A stretch of DNA of 64,000 bases from NCBI GenBank assembly GCA_031987605.1, contig DALZZF010000002.1, forward strand, positions 62,001 through 126,000, in the 5' to 3' direction. The notes below the pieces were generated by a model. That model worked only from the letters and a program-made list of their open reading frames with translations. It searched no databases and had not been told where the DNA came from. Below are positions 33,756 through 41,985 of this stretch, one piece after another. The stretch's first letter is position 1. Every line of letters begins with the position of its first letter. The DNA comes from JAFAGO01 sp031987605. Its GTDB lineage: Bacteria; Bacteroidota; Bacteroidia; Flavobacteriales; Weeksellaceae. Both the position numbers and the translations under genes were made by a program.

Positions 33756-34835
33756 ATGATTATCCGAAAACTCACCCTGCTTAATTTTAAAAATCATACC
33801 GAACAACGATTCGATTTTTCGCCGCAAATCAATTGTTTTGTCGGTAATAACGGGGTGGGAAAAACCAATATTCTGGATGCTTTGCACTATGTTTCGGTAG
33901 GGAAAAGTTTTTTGGGAAATTCCGATGCGTTCAATATTAAAAACGGAGAAGATTTTTTTACCATCGAAGCCAAAATTGAAGGTGATGAAAAAACCGACAT
34001 TATAAAAATTCAGCAACCGAAAGAAGCTAAAAAACTCATTAAGAAAAACGAAAAAACCTACGAAAGAATTGCCGATCATATCGGTTTTCTGCCCAGTGTG
34101 ATGATTTCGCCGTATGATTCCAATTTAATTTCCGATTCCGGAGACAGCCGCAGACGTTTTCTGGATGCTATGATTTCGCAAACCGATTCGGAATATCTTT
34201 TTGATTTGATTCAGTATCAGAAAACACTTCAACAGAGAAATGCACTGCTAAAATACTTTGCCAAAAACCGAACTTTTGATCCGGATTCTTTGGAAATTTA
34301 TACCGAACCCATCACCAAATTCGGAACCAGAATTTTTGAAAAAAGAAAAGATTTTATTGAGAAACTAAGTCCGATTGTGCAGCATTTTTACGAAATTATT
34401 TCCGGAGGAAAAGAGCAGGTTACCATTTTGTATCAGTCTCATTTACAGGAAAATGATTTTAAAAATCTGCTGAAAAACAATCTTGAAAAAGACCGTCAGT
34501 TAACCTATACTTCAAAAGGAATTCATAAGGATGATCTGGTTTTTGAAATGAACGGTTCACTCATCAAAAAAATCGGTTCGCAGGGACAGCAAAAATCGTT
34601 TCTGATTGCATTGAAACTTGCGCAGATTAACCGCATTAAAACGAGAACCGGAAAATCCCCGATTCTGCTTTTGGATGATATTTTCGACAAACTGGATGAT
34701 TCCCGTGTTTCCCAACTGATTGAGCTGGTAAATAAAGAAAGTTTCGGGCAGATTTTCATTACCGATACGCATAAAGAACGCACGGAAAGCGTGGTAAAAC
34801 GCATTGATGAAGAAAGCAAAATATTCGAGATATAA
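33756..34835 (+). CDS. recF: DNA replication and repair protein RecF
   Basis: RecF loads RecA with RecOR at ssDNA gaps. The 359-aa protein has the SMC-like ATPase outline: Walker A GNNGVGKTN near residue 31, the signature GSQGQQKS near residue 272, Walker B PILLLDDIFDKLDD near residue 305 and the D-loop/His switch (IFITDTH). It is typical in length (about 360). In a three-gene operon with a UbiA-like gene upstream and DUF721 downstream; dnaA and dnaN are not nearby. Confidence 0.95.
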   Translation: MIIRKLTLLNFKNHTEQRFDFSPQINCFVGNNGVGKTNILDALHYVSVGKSFLGNSDAFNIKNGEDFFTIEAKIEGDEKTDIIKIQQPKEAKKLIKKNEKTYERIADHIGFLPSVMISPYDSNLISDSGDSRRRFLDAMISQTDSEYLFDLIQYQKTLQQRNALLKYFAKNRTFDPDSLEIYTEPITKFGTRIFEKRKDFIEKLSPIVQHFYEIISGGKEQVTILYQSHLQENDFKNLLKNNLEKDRQLTYTSKGIHKDDLVFEMNGSLIKKIGSQGQQKSFLIALKLAQINRIKTRTGKSPILLLDDIFDKLDDSRVSQLIELVNKESFGQIFITDTHKERTESVVKRIDEESKIFEI

Positions 34836-34853
34836 CTTTTAAAACGCACGCCA

Positions 34854-35147
34854 TTGAAAAAGAAAAAAAGAGAATTTCAAAGTTCGGAACTGGTAAAATC
34901 TTTTGCGAAAATCTACGGTTTTGAAAACAAACTTCTGGCATTGGATGTAAAAGATTTTCTGGAAAATTATCTTGACGAAAGCCTTTTCAGTGAAATCAAC
35001 AGTGTGGATTTAAAAGACAAAATCCTCATCATGAAAATTGGTTCTCCACTTCTGAAAAACGATTTCCGAATGCGGAAAAGTTTCTTTTTGAAAAAATTTC
35101 AGGAAGAATTCGGGAGAGAAAAAATTCAGGATTTACAGATTGTTTAA
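34854..35147 (+). CDS. DUF721 (DciA-like) protein with TTG start
   Basis: The 97-aa protein is a short DUF721 domain: Lys-rich N-terminus, KSFAKIYGFENKLLALDVKDFLENYL and VDLKDKILIMKIGSPLLKNDFRMRKSFFLKKFQEEFG. The DUF721 family includes DciA, the replicative-helicase loader found where DnaC is absent, and association with recF is common. The only suitable start in this frame is TTG at 34854; no ATG occurs before the conserved region. It begins 18 bp after recF. Confidence 0.8.
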   Translation: MKKKKREFQSSELVKSFAKIYGFENKLLALDVKDFLENYLDESLFSEINSVDLKDKILIMKIGSPLLKNDFRMRKSFFLKKFQEEFGREKIQDLQIV

Positions 35148-35182
35148 GAGTTCTCATGAAATAAAATCCAAAACTCTTTTTT
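35146..35182 (+). terminator. Terminator between convergent DUF721 and Gcr-type genes
   Basis: AAGAGTT (overlapping the DUF721 stop codon) pairs with AACTCTT across a 19-nt loop, followed by TTTTCTT. It separates the recF operon from the convergent minus-strand gene. Confidence 0.55.
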
Positions 35183-35196
35183 CTTACTGTATACAT

Positions 35197-37191
35197 TTAT
35201 TTTCTTTTGGAAGTGGCTTCCAGATAAGAACGGATAGGGAAGAAAAACTTCAACGGATGACGAAGGAAATACCTGAAAATCTCATGCATGATTTTGCGAA
35301 TATCATCAAAATGAACCTTTCTGGAACGGAAAGCGAGAAACATCGAAAGCCCGAAACTCACTGCAAAATTGAAAAATCCAATTAAAAATACGGTAATAAA
35401 ACTGATGATGAAAACGGATGAAGTTACCGAAAATTCCTTACCATAAAGTCCCAAAGCAAAGTTTCCGGCGGCAAATGTAATGTGGCGTATATCGAGATCC
35501 AGTCCTAAAAATTTCCCAACCGGTCCGGTAATTCCGAGGAAAACCCCAAACCACGCATTGGAAACAATTCCAGCCCAGTTTTTGGCATAATATTTTGAAA
35601 TCCTCAATGCGACATTTTTGCCAAAGAGATTGGTAATAAATGCGTTTTTTGAAATCCTCAGCGGAATTTTATAATACACAGAATTATTGCCAATATTCCC
35701 GGCAATAATCCCCGACAGAAACAAGAAAAATCCGGCAATACACGCATGAAGTATTGCTTTCGACTCCACAGGATTAAGATCATGAAGCAGATTGTCTGCT
35801 TTGGCAGCCGCCATATTGGCATTGAGCAGCACATCCAAACCGTAAATAATCGCCAGCGCTACCGGAAACGAAAGCAAAACATTTCCGACAAAAGCAATAA
35901 ACTGGCTTCTGACCAATCGTGAAACCAGAATGGCAAATTTTTGGTAATTTCGGGTAGAACTGTCTTCATCCGAAATCGCCTTTGCCATTGCCGCAGCCGT
36001 CATTGCCGGCTGTTTTGTTGCCAGTGTGAATTTCATCAGATAAATCATTACAAATCCCATTGCATAATTGAATGCGTACATAATGGCATGAAAAAATTCG
36101 CTGCCGTGAAGATATCCGTACAGCATTTTCAAAACGCAGAGTGCCCCTACAATTACGCCGCCGCCCACTGCTTTCCAGAACATTTTCATGTAATCTTTGT
36201 AGGTTGCCGTAATATAATGTTTACCGGTTTCGGCAGTATGATTGGTGATGAGGTGCGACATCAGCAAAGTACTGTCGTCAAAAAGTTCCTTAATATTGTT
36301 CTTGTGCGAGCGGTAATCGAGAATATTGTACACCAATTGTTTGGATTTGATGAGCCGGTCTTCTTCTGAATCGATGACCAAAAGCCATACAATATCGGAG
36401 ATCCGCTGCAACTGTTGCCGCATTTTCATCAATGCCTGATTGATCTTGCTGGAAATTCCGTATTTGTAGGAATTCTTAAATGCCTGATCCACAAATTCAA
36501 GACATTGGGTAAGGTATATTTTAATCTGTTTGTAATGCTCATCTCTGGAAGCAAGATGAAAATTTTCATCAGATTCGAGAGTATTATAAACCGTTTCAAT
36601 TTCATTTTGAAGAGCCAGAAAAGGATTATCGAAATTTTTATATTCCGGAACCATATCCGAAATTTCCGCTTCCATTGCATTTCCTGTTACACGCCAGATC
36701 AAAACATTCATGGAATATACCAGTTCCTTTTTTACTGAAGGATTTTGGATAAAAGCATCAATGCTCATCATGCGGAAAAATTCATCCAGATCTTCCTCAT
36801 GAATATTGCGGAGAAACTCCAGATCGGATTTCGGGCGAACCGATATATTTTCCACCACATACCACACGGTGTTTTCGTTCTGAACCGGAGGAAGGATTTT
36901 ATTTAAAATTCTTTTTCTGAATTCTGGAATGAATGCATTTTCCGACAGAATATTGGCTTCTGTTAGGGAAAGGGTAAATGTTTTGTCGGCAAAAACACCA
37001 TGAAAATAATGGCGCAGATTTTCGGTAATATCGGGAAACTCTTTTAAATAGGAAACCACGACATCAAAATCTTCATTCCGGATACTGGAAAGAAATTCGG
37101 CAAGCGGAATCAGAGATGCCGTTTCGTTTCTGAAAGAAAAATACTTCTTCAGCACCGAATCAAAACTATTATGTCGTTTATTGAAAATCAT
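35197..37191 (-). CDS. Polytopic membrane protein annotated as site-specific recombinase (Gcr family)
   Basis: The 664-aa protein has a soluble helical N-terminal half (about residues 1-335) followed by six or more hydrophobic helices with Gly-rich loops (FLSGIIAGNIGNNSVYYKIPLRISKNAF). This is the PF10136-type family, called site-specific recombinase after gonococcal Gcr. I see no tyrosine or serine recombinase motifs, so the name is probably misleading and a membrane function is likelier. It is 6 bp downstream of mtgA, implying one operon with cell-wall synthesis. Confidence 0.75.
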   Translation of the reverse strand: MIFNKRHNSFDSVLKKYFSFRNETASLIPLAEFLSSIRNEDFDVVVSYLKEFPDITENLRHYFHGVFADKTFTLSLTEANILSENAFIPEFRKRILNKILPPVQNENTVWYVVENISVRPKSDLEFLRNIHEEDLDEFFRMMSIDAFIQNPSVKKELVYSMNVLIWRVTGNAMEAEISDMVPEYKNFDNPFLALQNEIETVYNTLESDENFHLASRDEHYKQIKIYLTQCLEFVDQAFKNSYKYGISSKINQALMKMRQQLQRISDIVWLLVIDSEEDRLIKSKQLVYNILDYRSHKNNIKELFDDSTLLMSHLITNHTAETGKHYITATYKDYMKMFWKAVGGGVIVGALCVLKMLYGYLHGSEFFHAIMYAFNYAMGFVMIYLMKFTLATKQPAMTAAAMAKAISDEDSSTRNYQKFAILVSRLVRSQFIAFVGNVLLSFPVALAIIYGLDVLLNANMAAAKADNLLHDLNPVESKAILHACIAGFFLFLSGIIAGNIGNNSVYYKIPLRISKNAFITNLFGKNVALRISKYYAKNWAGIVSNAWFGVFLGITGPVGKFLGLDLDIRHITFAAGNFALGLYGKEFSVTSSVFIISFITVFLIGFFNFAVSFGLSMFLAFRSRKVHFDDIRKIMHEIFRYFLRHPLKFFFPIRSYLEATSKRK

Positions 37192-37197
37192 TCCAAA

Positions 37198-37842
37198 TTA
37201 TTGCAGCACTACATTTCTCATTTGTCGCATAATCCAGTTATGCCTTTTATTTAAATAAGTTGAAGGATTTTTTGGATCGTATTTTTTAGGATTGGGCAAA
37301 ATGGCAGCAATCCATGCCGCTTCGCTTTTGGTGAGATCTTTAGACGGTTTTCCGAAATAATATTCCGATGCAGCTTCAATGCCGAAAACACCTTGTCCCA
37401 TTTCAATGGAATTCAGATACCGTTCCAGAATTACATCTTTACTCCAAAGATTTTCGATGATGAAGGTATACACGGTTTCCAGCCCTTTCCTGAACCAGCT
37501 TCTTCCTTGCCACAGAAAAACATTTTTTGCAGTTTGCTGGGAAATGGTGCTTCCGCCACGGATTTTTTTTCCTTTCTGATTATGATCCATGGCTTTTTCA
37601 ATCGCATCATAATCAAACCCGTTATGACTGAAAAATTTCTGATCCTCGGCTGCAATTACAGCTTTTTTGATGTTGTTGCCCATTTCATCATAGGAAATAT
37701 AATCCCGCTGAAGTTTTCCGTATTTAAATATTCCTTCAATCTGTGTAATGGTAATGGGTGGATTGAAAAACCTGCCGAAAAAAATGAACAGAACATTGGC
37801 AAGAATAAGAATATACAAGAGTTTTTTGATCTTCTTCCACAT
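37198..37842 (-). CDS. mtgA: Monofunctional biosynthetic peptidoglycan glycosyltransferase
   Basis: MtgA polymerises lipid II into glycan strands at the outer face of the inner membrane. The 214-aa GT51 protein has one N-terminal membrane helix (LLYILILANVLFIFFG), the catalytic EDQKFFSHNGFDYDAI with Glu as general base, GGSTISQQTAKNVFLW, and RYLNSIEMGQGVFGIEAASEYYFGKPSKDLTKSEAAWIAAILPNP. All conserved GT51 motifs are intact and no transpeptidase domain is present. Upstream of the Gcr-type gene. Confidence 0.94.
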   Translation of the reverse strand: MWKKIKKLLYILILANVLFIFFGRFFNPPITITQIEGIFKYGKLQRDYISYDEMGNNIKKAVIAAEDQKFFSHNGFDYDAIEKAMDHNQKGKKIRGGSTISQQTAKNVFLWQGRSWFRKGLETVYTFIIENLWSKDVILERYLNSIEMGQGVFGIEAASEYYFGKPSKDLTKSEAAWIAAILPNPKKYDPKNPSTYLNKRHNWIMRQMRNVVLQ

Positions 37843-37914
37843 AAAAAAGCGTGCTTGGATTTTGGCATATCAATGCCCGTTTCTGATGCAAATATAAAGG
37901 TTTTGGTCTTTTTC

Positions 37915-38961
37915 TCAGGGAATTTCTTTCATATACGTAAAAGGTTCGCCGGTAAAGAGTTCAGGATGAAAGATTTTGATGTAATCCTTCAGCACCCAAT
38001 CGGCGCGCACCGCTCCTCTTTCAAAAGCATCGTTTCCGGTCCCGTTGGTTTTTCCGTAAAGGGAATAGAGTTTTCCTTTCTGGTACACATTCATTTTGGC
38101 GTAATTCGGGTTAATCTGGAGCAGTTGTCTGCGGTTGGAATAATTGGAAAGATTTACCCAGTATTCTGCATCTTTGGCTTTGATGAACACTTCCTCAAAA
38201 GTGAGCGGAATGCTACGGTCTTCCTGATTATCTTTCAATAAATAATCGGCATTGGCATCCTTGAAATAGTTTGCAGTAAAGGTTTTTCCTCCCGGCAGAA
38301 ACCATTGGCTTCCGTACATTTCATTGGTGAGAACCACCGGCTTCTTTGCTGCTTTTCGAGCGGTTTCTTTTAATGCTTTATAATTTTTCTCCACTTCCGA
38401 ATATATTTTTCCGGCCTGATTTTCGGCTCCAAGCAAAATACCGAAGAGCTTAATTACGCTGGATTTTTTTAAAGGTTCGGTTTCCATATATTCATCAATA
38501 AAAATAATTTCAATTCCGTTTTTTTTCAGCAGATCATAGGTATTGTCAAAACTTTGGATGTAATTGGTGAAAACAACTTCGGGTTTCTGGCTGATGATTT
38601 TTTCAACATCATATTTCGTTTCGTTACCGATATTTTGGATTTTCCCGGATTTCAGTAACTGATGAATTTTTCGCGAATACACATATTCCGGGCTGGAAAT
38701 TCCTTTAATCACATCTTCTTTTCCCAATTCCAGAATATATCCGGTAAGGCTGGAGTTGAGCAGCATGATTTTTTTGAAAGGAAGTTTTTCTTTCGGAATT
38801 TTATAATTGAATTTCCCCGATTTTACTTCCAGAAAATCCGGATTTTCCTGATACTGAATGCGATCCGAAACGGAAATCCATTCTTTATTGAATTTTGGAG
38901 TTTCTTTTTTACAGGAAAAAAAGAAAAGAAGCAGTGCGAACAGAAAAAAATTTGATTTCAT
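37915..38961 (-). CDS. ABC-type metal-complex/vitamin binding lipoprotein (BtuF/FepB-like)
   Basis: The 348-aa protein is a lipoprotein by its lipobox (LFFFSC, Cys near residue 17). It has the two-lobed TroA/BtuF helical-backbone fold: KIMLLNSSLTGYILELGKEDVIKGISSPEYV, KPEVVFTNYIQ, the long linking helix and the late AEYWVNLS region. The family captures siderophores, heme or cobalamin for an ABC importer. No permease or ATPase partner lies nearby, so the ligand is unknown. Confidence 0.8.
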   Translation of the reverse strand: MKSNFFLFALLLFFFSCKKETPKFNKEWISVSDRIQYQENPDFLEVKSGKFNYKIPKEKLPFKKIMLLNSSLTGYILELGKEDVIKGISSPEYVYSRKIHQLLKSGKIQNIGNETKYDVEKIISQKPEVVFTNYIQSFDNTYDLLKKNGIEIIFIDEYMETEPLKKSSVIKLFGILLGAENQAGKIYSEVEKNYKALKETARKAAKKPVVLTNEMYGSQWFLPGGKTFTANYFKDANADYLLKDNQEDRSIPLTFEEVFIKAKDAEYWVNLSNYSNRRQLLQINPNYAKMNVYQKGKLYSLYGKTNGTGNDAFERGAVRADWVLKDYIKIFHPELFTGEPFTYMKEIP

Positions 38962-38993
38962 CTTTCAAAGAACGTAAATTTGTACTATATTTG
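38952..38993 (+). promoter_or_regulatory. Promoter of tRNA-Arg
   Basis: TTG (38952-38954), a 20-nt spacer and TAAATTTG (38975-38982) match the Bacteroidota consensus. A second exact -7 octamer, TATATTTG, overlaps downstream at 38986-38993. Both precede the tRNA by under 35 nt. Confidence 0.6.
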
Positions 38994-39006
38994 CAAACCG
39001 AAAAAC

Positions 39007-39080
39007 GGCCTCGTGGCGCAACTGAATAGCGCATCTGATTACGGCTCAGAAGGTTACAGGTTTGAATCCTGTCGAGGTCA
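39007..39080 (+). tRNA. tRNA-Arg (anticodon ACG)
   Basis: The 74-nt cloverleaf has acceptor arms GGCCTCG and CGAGGTC with one G-U pair, a D-arm GGCGCAACTGAATAGCGC, an anticodon stem CTGAT/GCTCAG region with loop TTACGGC giving anticodon ACG, and a T-arm ACAGGTTTGAATCCTGT. CCA is not encoded. A terminator follows 2 nt later and a consensus promoter precedes it, so it is a single-gene unit. Confidence 0.95.
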
Positions 39081-39081
39081 C

Positions 39082-39117
39082 AAAGAGAAATTCTTACATA
39101 AGGATTTCTCTTTTTTT
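39082..39117 (+). terminator. Terminator of tRNA-Arg
   Basis: AAAGAGAAAT pairs perfectly with ATTTCTCTTT across a 12-nt loop and continues into a T-run. Confidence 0.85.
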
Positions 39118-39146
39118 GCGTTAAATTTGCAGGAAACATTTTGAAT

Positions 39147-39851
39147 ATGTCTTTGGAAATCATCAATCTTACCAAGAAATTTGGAGAACAAACCGCTTTG
39201 GATTTGGTAAATATCAGCATCAATACAAACGAAATCATTGGTCTTCTTGGTCCGAACGGTGCCGGAAAATCTACCCTAATGAAATCCATAACCGGAGTTC
39301 TGAATATTGAGGAAGGACAAATCCTTTTCAACGGAAAAGACATTACCGAAAACCCGATTGAATCGAAAAGTAAAATGGGTTTTCTGCCGGAAAACAATCC
39401 ACTCTATCCCGAAATGTATGTGAAGGAATATTTGGATTTCGTGGCTGATCTTCATCAGGTTTCCAAAACGAGTATTGAAAAAATTATTGATTTGGTGGGC
39501 ATTACTCCGGAAAAATCAAAGAAAATCGGTCAGCTTTCCAAAGGGTATAAACAGCGTGTCGGGCTTGCACAGGCTATTCTTCATCAGCCTGATCTTTTGA
39601 TTCTGGATGAACCGACCAATGGTTTGGATCCTAATCAAATCCTTGAAATCCGCCATGTGATTAAGGAAATTGGGAGAGAAAAAACGGTCATTATTTCTAC
39701 CCATATTATGCAGGAAGTGGAGGCTTTATGTTCCCGCGTAATCCTGATTCATAAAGGGAAAATTGTGCAGGATTCCCCTATTGATGAATTTAAAGGGAAA
39801 TTCCAAAACCTTGAAGATGCTTTTGCGCATTATACTTTGGAGGCTTATTAA
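39147..39851 (+). CDS. ABC transporter ATP-binding protein (GldA-like, short)
   Basis: The 234-aa cytosolic ATPase has Walker A GPNGAGKST near residue 35, Q-loop in the MGFLPENNPLYPEM stretch, signature LSKGYKQRVGLAQA near residue 130, Walker B LLILDEPTNGLDP and the H-loop STHIMQ. It resembles ABC-2 type ATPases such as GldA but is shorter than typical GldA (about 300 aa), and no permease gene is adjacent. The start is the ATG at 39147, behind a perfect -7 element TAAATTTG (39122-39129). Substrate unknown. Confidence 0.82.
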   Translation: MSLEIINLTKKFGEQTALDLVNISINTNEIIGLLGPNGAGKSTLMKSITGVLNIEEGQILFNGKDITENPIESKSKMGFLPENNPLYPEMYVKEYLDFVADLHQVSKTSIEKIIDLVGITPEKSKKIGQLSKGYKQRVGLAQAILHQPDLLILDEPTNGLDPNQILEIRHVIKEIGREKTVIISTHIMQEVEALCSRVILIHKGKIVQDSPIDEFKGKFQNLEDAFAHYTLEAY

Positions 39852-40645
39852 TTGAGGAAAAAATATCCGCACTTTTCGAATATCGAAAAATTTCTGAAGA
39901 AAATTTTTGAGAGATCTTTTAAAAATGATTAAAAGATCATGGTGAAAAATCAATAAGCAGCACAAAAAAAGATTTTCAGCGTGGATGGCACACTTGAAAA
40001 TCAATGTCTTTTCTGAACTCTTTTAGGAGCTATTTTTACGCGGATTTTAGATTTTTTTTGTGATTTAGATTTCTTTTGCATTCAGGGCATGTTTTTTTTA
40101 TTCGCTACTAAAATTATAACGTTTTTCCGAAAAAACAAAATTATCCACAAATAATTAACAAAAAATTCATCAAACTAAAACCTTATCTTGAGCAATAGTA
40201 AGGAATAAATAATTTAAGATTCAACTTGTTTAGGGTATTTTTATTTGTAATATTATGATTATTAGTAATTTATGAAATGATCGTATTTGTTTTAATGTTT
40301 GTTTTCTGAATTTATTTCGATTCTATATCTGGAAAGAACCTTGAACTCTAAAATTGTGGATATCTGTATTTTGTGCATTACATTAAATTTGAAAATGTAA
40401 TTCTGTTTTATTGCATATTTTATTTTTACAAGAATATTTTTGGTAGAAATCATTGAATAACATTGGAAAAATAAATATCAGAAAAGCGCACAATTCACTT
40501 TCCATAATACAAAAATTAAGAAATTGAAACATGCTTTGATTCAGTTTCACATACCTGATAATTAAGATTTAATCCGAAAAAATCCATAATTCCCATTTCG
40601 GTGTCAGGAATCTTTCGGAACTTTGCAACTTAAAATTTTATTTAC
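39852..40645. other. AT-rich gap with DnaA boxes: candidate replication origin
   Basis: This 794-bp gap has no supported gene. It holds a perfect DnaA box TTATCCACA (40141-40149), a one-mismatch box on the other strand (TGTGGATAT, 40355-40363), very AT-rich stretches between and around them (40150-40340), and three consecutive inverted repeats near the left edge (39873-39889, 39884-39909, 39913-39938). Genes to the left are mostly on minus and genes to the right all on plus, the polarity expected around an origin. Only two good boxes were found, and dnaA is not adjacent, so the call is tentative. Confidence 0.35.
39913..39938. repeat. Perfect 10-bp inverted repeat downstream of the ABC gene
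   Basis: GATCTTTTAA and TTAAAAGATC are separated by AAATGA. No T-tract follows, so it is not an obvious terminator. The preceding IR (TTTTCGA/TCGAAAA at 39873-39889) and the AAATTT-type hairpin beside it may terminate the ABC gene. Confidence 0.6.
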
Positions 40646-40993
40646 ATGATTAAGCCTGTATTCATTGTTTTTGGATGTCTTGCTTTGGGAAATATTATTG
40701 TTTCGCTTACCGGGATTCCACTTCCATCAAGCATTGTGGGAATGCTCCTGCTTACCGTTTTACTGGTGACCAAAGTGGTAAAAGTGGGTGATCTGAAAAC
40801 CCTCAGTGATTTTTTTAATGCTCATATGGCATTTTTCTTTGTTCCGGCAGGAGTTTCGGTAATGCTGTATCTTGATATTATTAAGGCAAATTTCCTTCCC
40901 ATTGTAGTCTCTGCTTTTGTCAGTACAGTTCTGGTAATTATTGCAACAGGATGGGCACATCAGTTTATGCGATTTAAAAACAAAAAGAAATGA
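40646..40993 (+). CDS. lrgA: LrgA/CidA family holin-like protein
   Basis: The 115-aa inner-membrane protein has four hydrophobic helices and the family motif TGIPLPSSIVGMLLLTVLL near residue 22, then FFNAHMAFFFVPAGVSVMLYLD. CidA/LrgA proteins act with LrgB in pyruvate transport or control of murein hydrolase activity and cell lysis. It overlaps lrgB by 4 bp (ATGA), indicating translational coupling. A -7-like GAACTTTG lies at 40618-40625. Confidence 0.9.
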   Translation: MIKPVFIVFGCLALGNIIVSLTGIPLPSSIVGMLLLTVLLVTKVVKVGDLKTLSDFFNAHMAFFFVPAGVSVMLYLDIIKANFLPIVVSAFVSTVLVIIATGWAHQFMRFKNKKK

Positions 40994-41697
40994 AAGAATC
41001 AATTTTAAATCCTACTTTTTTTATTGCCATTACCGTTGGTGCATTCTATATTGGGCTGCTCATTCAGAGGAAAACAAAAAGTTTGCTGCTGAATCCCATT
41101 TTAATTGCAATGGTATTGTTGATCGGTTTTTTAGAGGTTTTTCATATCGATTATGAAACCTATCACGAAAACAGTAAACTGATTGATTTCATGCTACAGC
41201 CCGCGATTGTATGTTTGGCCATTCCTCTTTATCAGCAGTTGAAAAAAATTCAGCAGCAGTTAATTCCGCTTTTGGTAAGTTCGCTGGTCGGCTGTGTAAT
41301 AGGGGTGGTAAGTGTTGTAGGAATTGCCTGGGCAATGGGCGCTCCGAAAGAAATTATTTTGTCTTTAGCCCCAAAATCAGTCACCACTCCAATTGCAATG
41401 GAAGTTTCCAAAACCATTGGCGGAATTCCGGCATTAACTTCTTGCGTCGTAATTTTTGTTGGGATTTTTGGTGCGATTTACGGATATGTCATTTTAAAAA
41501 AATCCAGAATTCACAGTCCGATTGCACAAGGCTTGTCCATAGGAATGTCGGCGCATGCTGTAGGAACTTCAAAATCAATGGACATCAGTGCTTCTTACGG
41601 CGCATTTTCCACATTAGGTCTTATTATTAACGGAATTCTAACCGCGGTATTAACGCCTTATATTGTTATGCTGATGCAGGCGATACTGGGATTTTAA
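40990..41697 (+). CDS. lrgB: LrgB family membrane protein
   Basis: The 235-aa polytopic protein shows the LrgB core: PAIVCLAIPLYQQLKKI, LSLAPKSVTTPIAMEVSKTIGG, the signature SPIAQGLSIGMSAHAVGTSKSM near residue 175, and GAFSTLGLIINGILTA. It is the obligate partner of LrgA, and its start codon overlaps the lrgA stop. The two form a short operon directly right of the candidate origin. Confidence 0.92.
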   Translation: MKESILNPTFFIAITVGAFYIGLLIQRKTKSLLLNPILIAMVLLIGFLEVFHIDYETYHENSKLIDFMLQPAIVCLAIPLYQQLKKIQQQLIPLLVSSLVGCVIGVVSVVGIAWAMGAPKEIILSLAPKSVTTPIAMEVSKTIGGIPALTSCVVIFVGIFGAIYGYVILKKSRIHSPIAQGLSIGMSAHAVGTSKSMDISASYGAFSTLGLIINGILTAVLTPYIVMLMQAILGF

Positions 41698-41850
41698 AAA
41701 AAACAGCTGTTCTACAGTAATTTAAAATTAACTTCAAAATATTATTTTCCTTATCCTAAAAAAGACATTCGGGATTTAATTCCAGAGAGTATACAATTTT
41801 TTTTTGAGGGTTTCATAATAACGAATTAAATATATTTTCACAATTTTAAA

Positions 41851-41881
41851 AACAACTTTTTAATTTTATTGAAAAGTTGTT
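41851..41881. repeat. Inverted repeat in the lrgB-efflux gap (probable terminator)
   Basis: AACAACTTTT and AAAAGTTGTT flank an 11-nt AT loop, with a TTTTTT tract about 10 nt later. It probably ends a transcript arriving from lrgAB, although it is about 150 nt past the stop. Nothing else was recognised between 41698 and 41937. Confidence 0.45.
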
Positions 41882-41937
41882 GCTGCTATTTTTTCCGTTT
41901 TTCAGGTATTTCCGTTTTCCTTCTGTAACATTAATCA

Positions 41938-41968
41938 CTGTACAATAGATTTCGTCAATCTATTTTTG
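41938..41968 (+). promoter_or_regulatory. Promoter and overlapping operator of the efflux operon
   Basis: TATTTTTG (41961-41968) is an exact -7 element, with CTG (38-40) 20 nt upstream as a weak -33. An inverted repeat ATAGATT-TCGTC-AATCTAT (41945-41963) overlaps the -7 element, the position of a repressor operator. No TetR- or MarR-type regulator gene is adjacent. Confidence 0.6.
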
Positions 41969-41985
41969 CTGAAAATTTAGACGGA

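Noticed and set aside
35197..37191. A true site-specific recombinase (mobile element)
   Set aside because: No catalytic Tyr or Ser recombinase motifs or flanking repeats; several membrane helices are present. The family name seems historical.
37393..38241. 282-codon plus-strand ORF
   Set aside because: It lies opposite mtgA and the BtuF-like gene, has no domain resemblance, and the composition is that of antisense to real coding sequence.
39147..39851. GldA of the gliding machinery
   Set aside because: It is shorter than typical GldA, and no gldF or gldG gene is adjacent, so only a GldA-like ABC ATPase is claimed.
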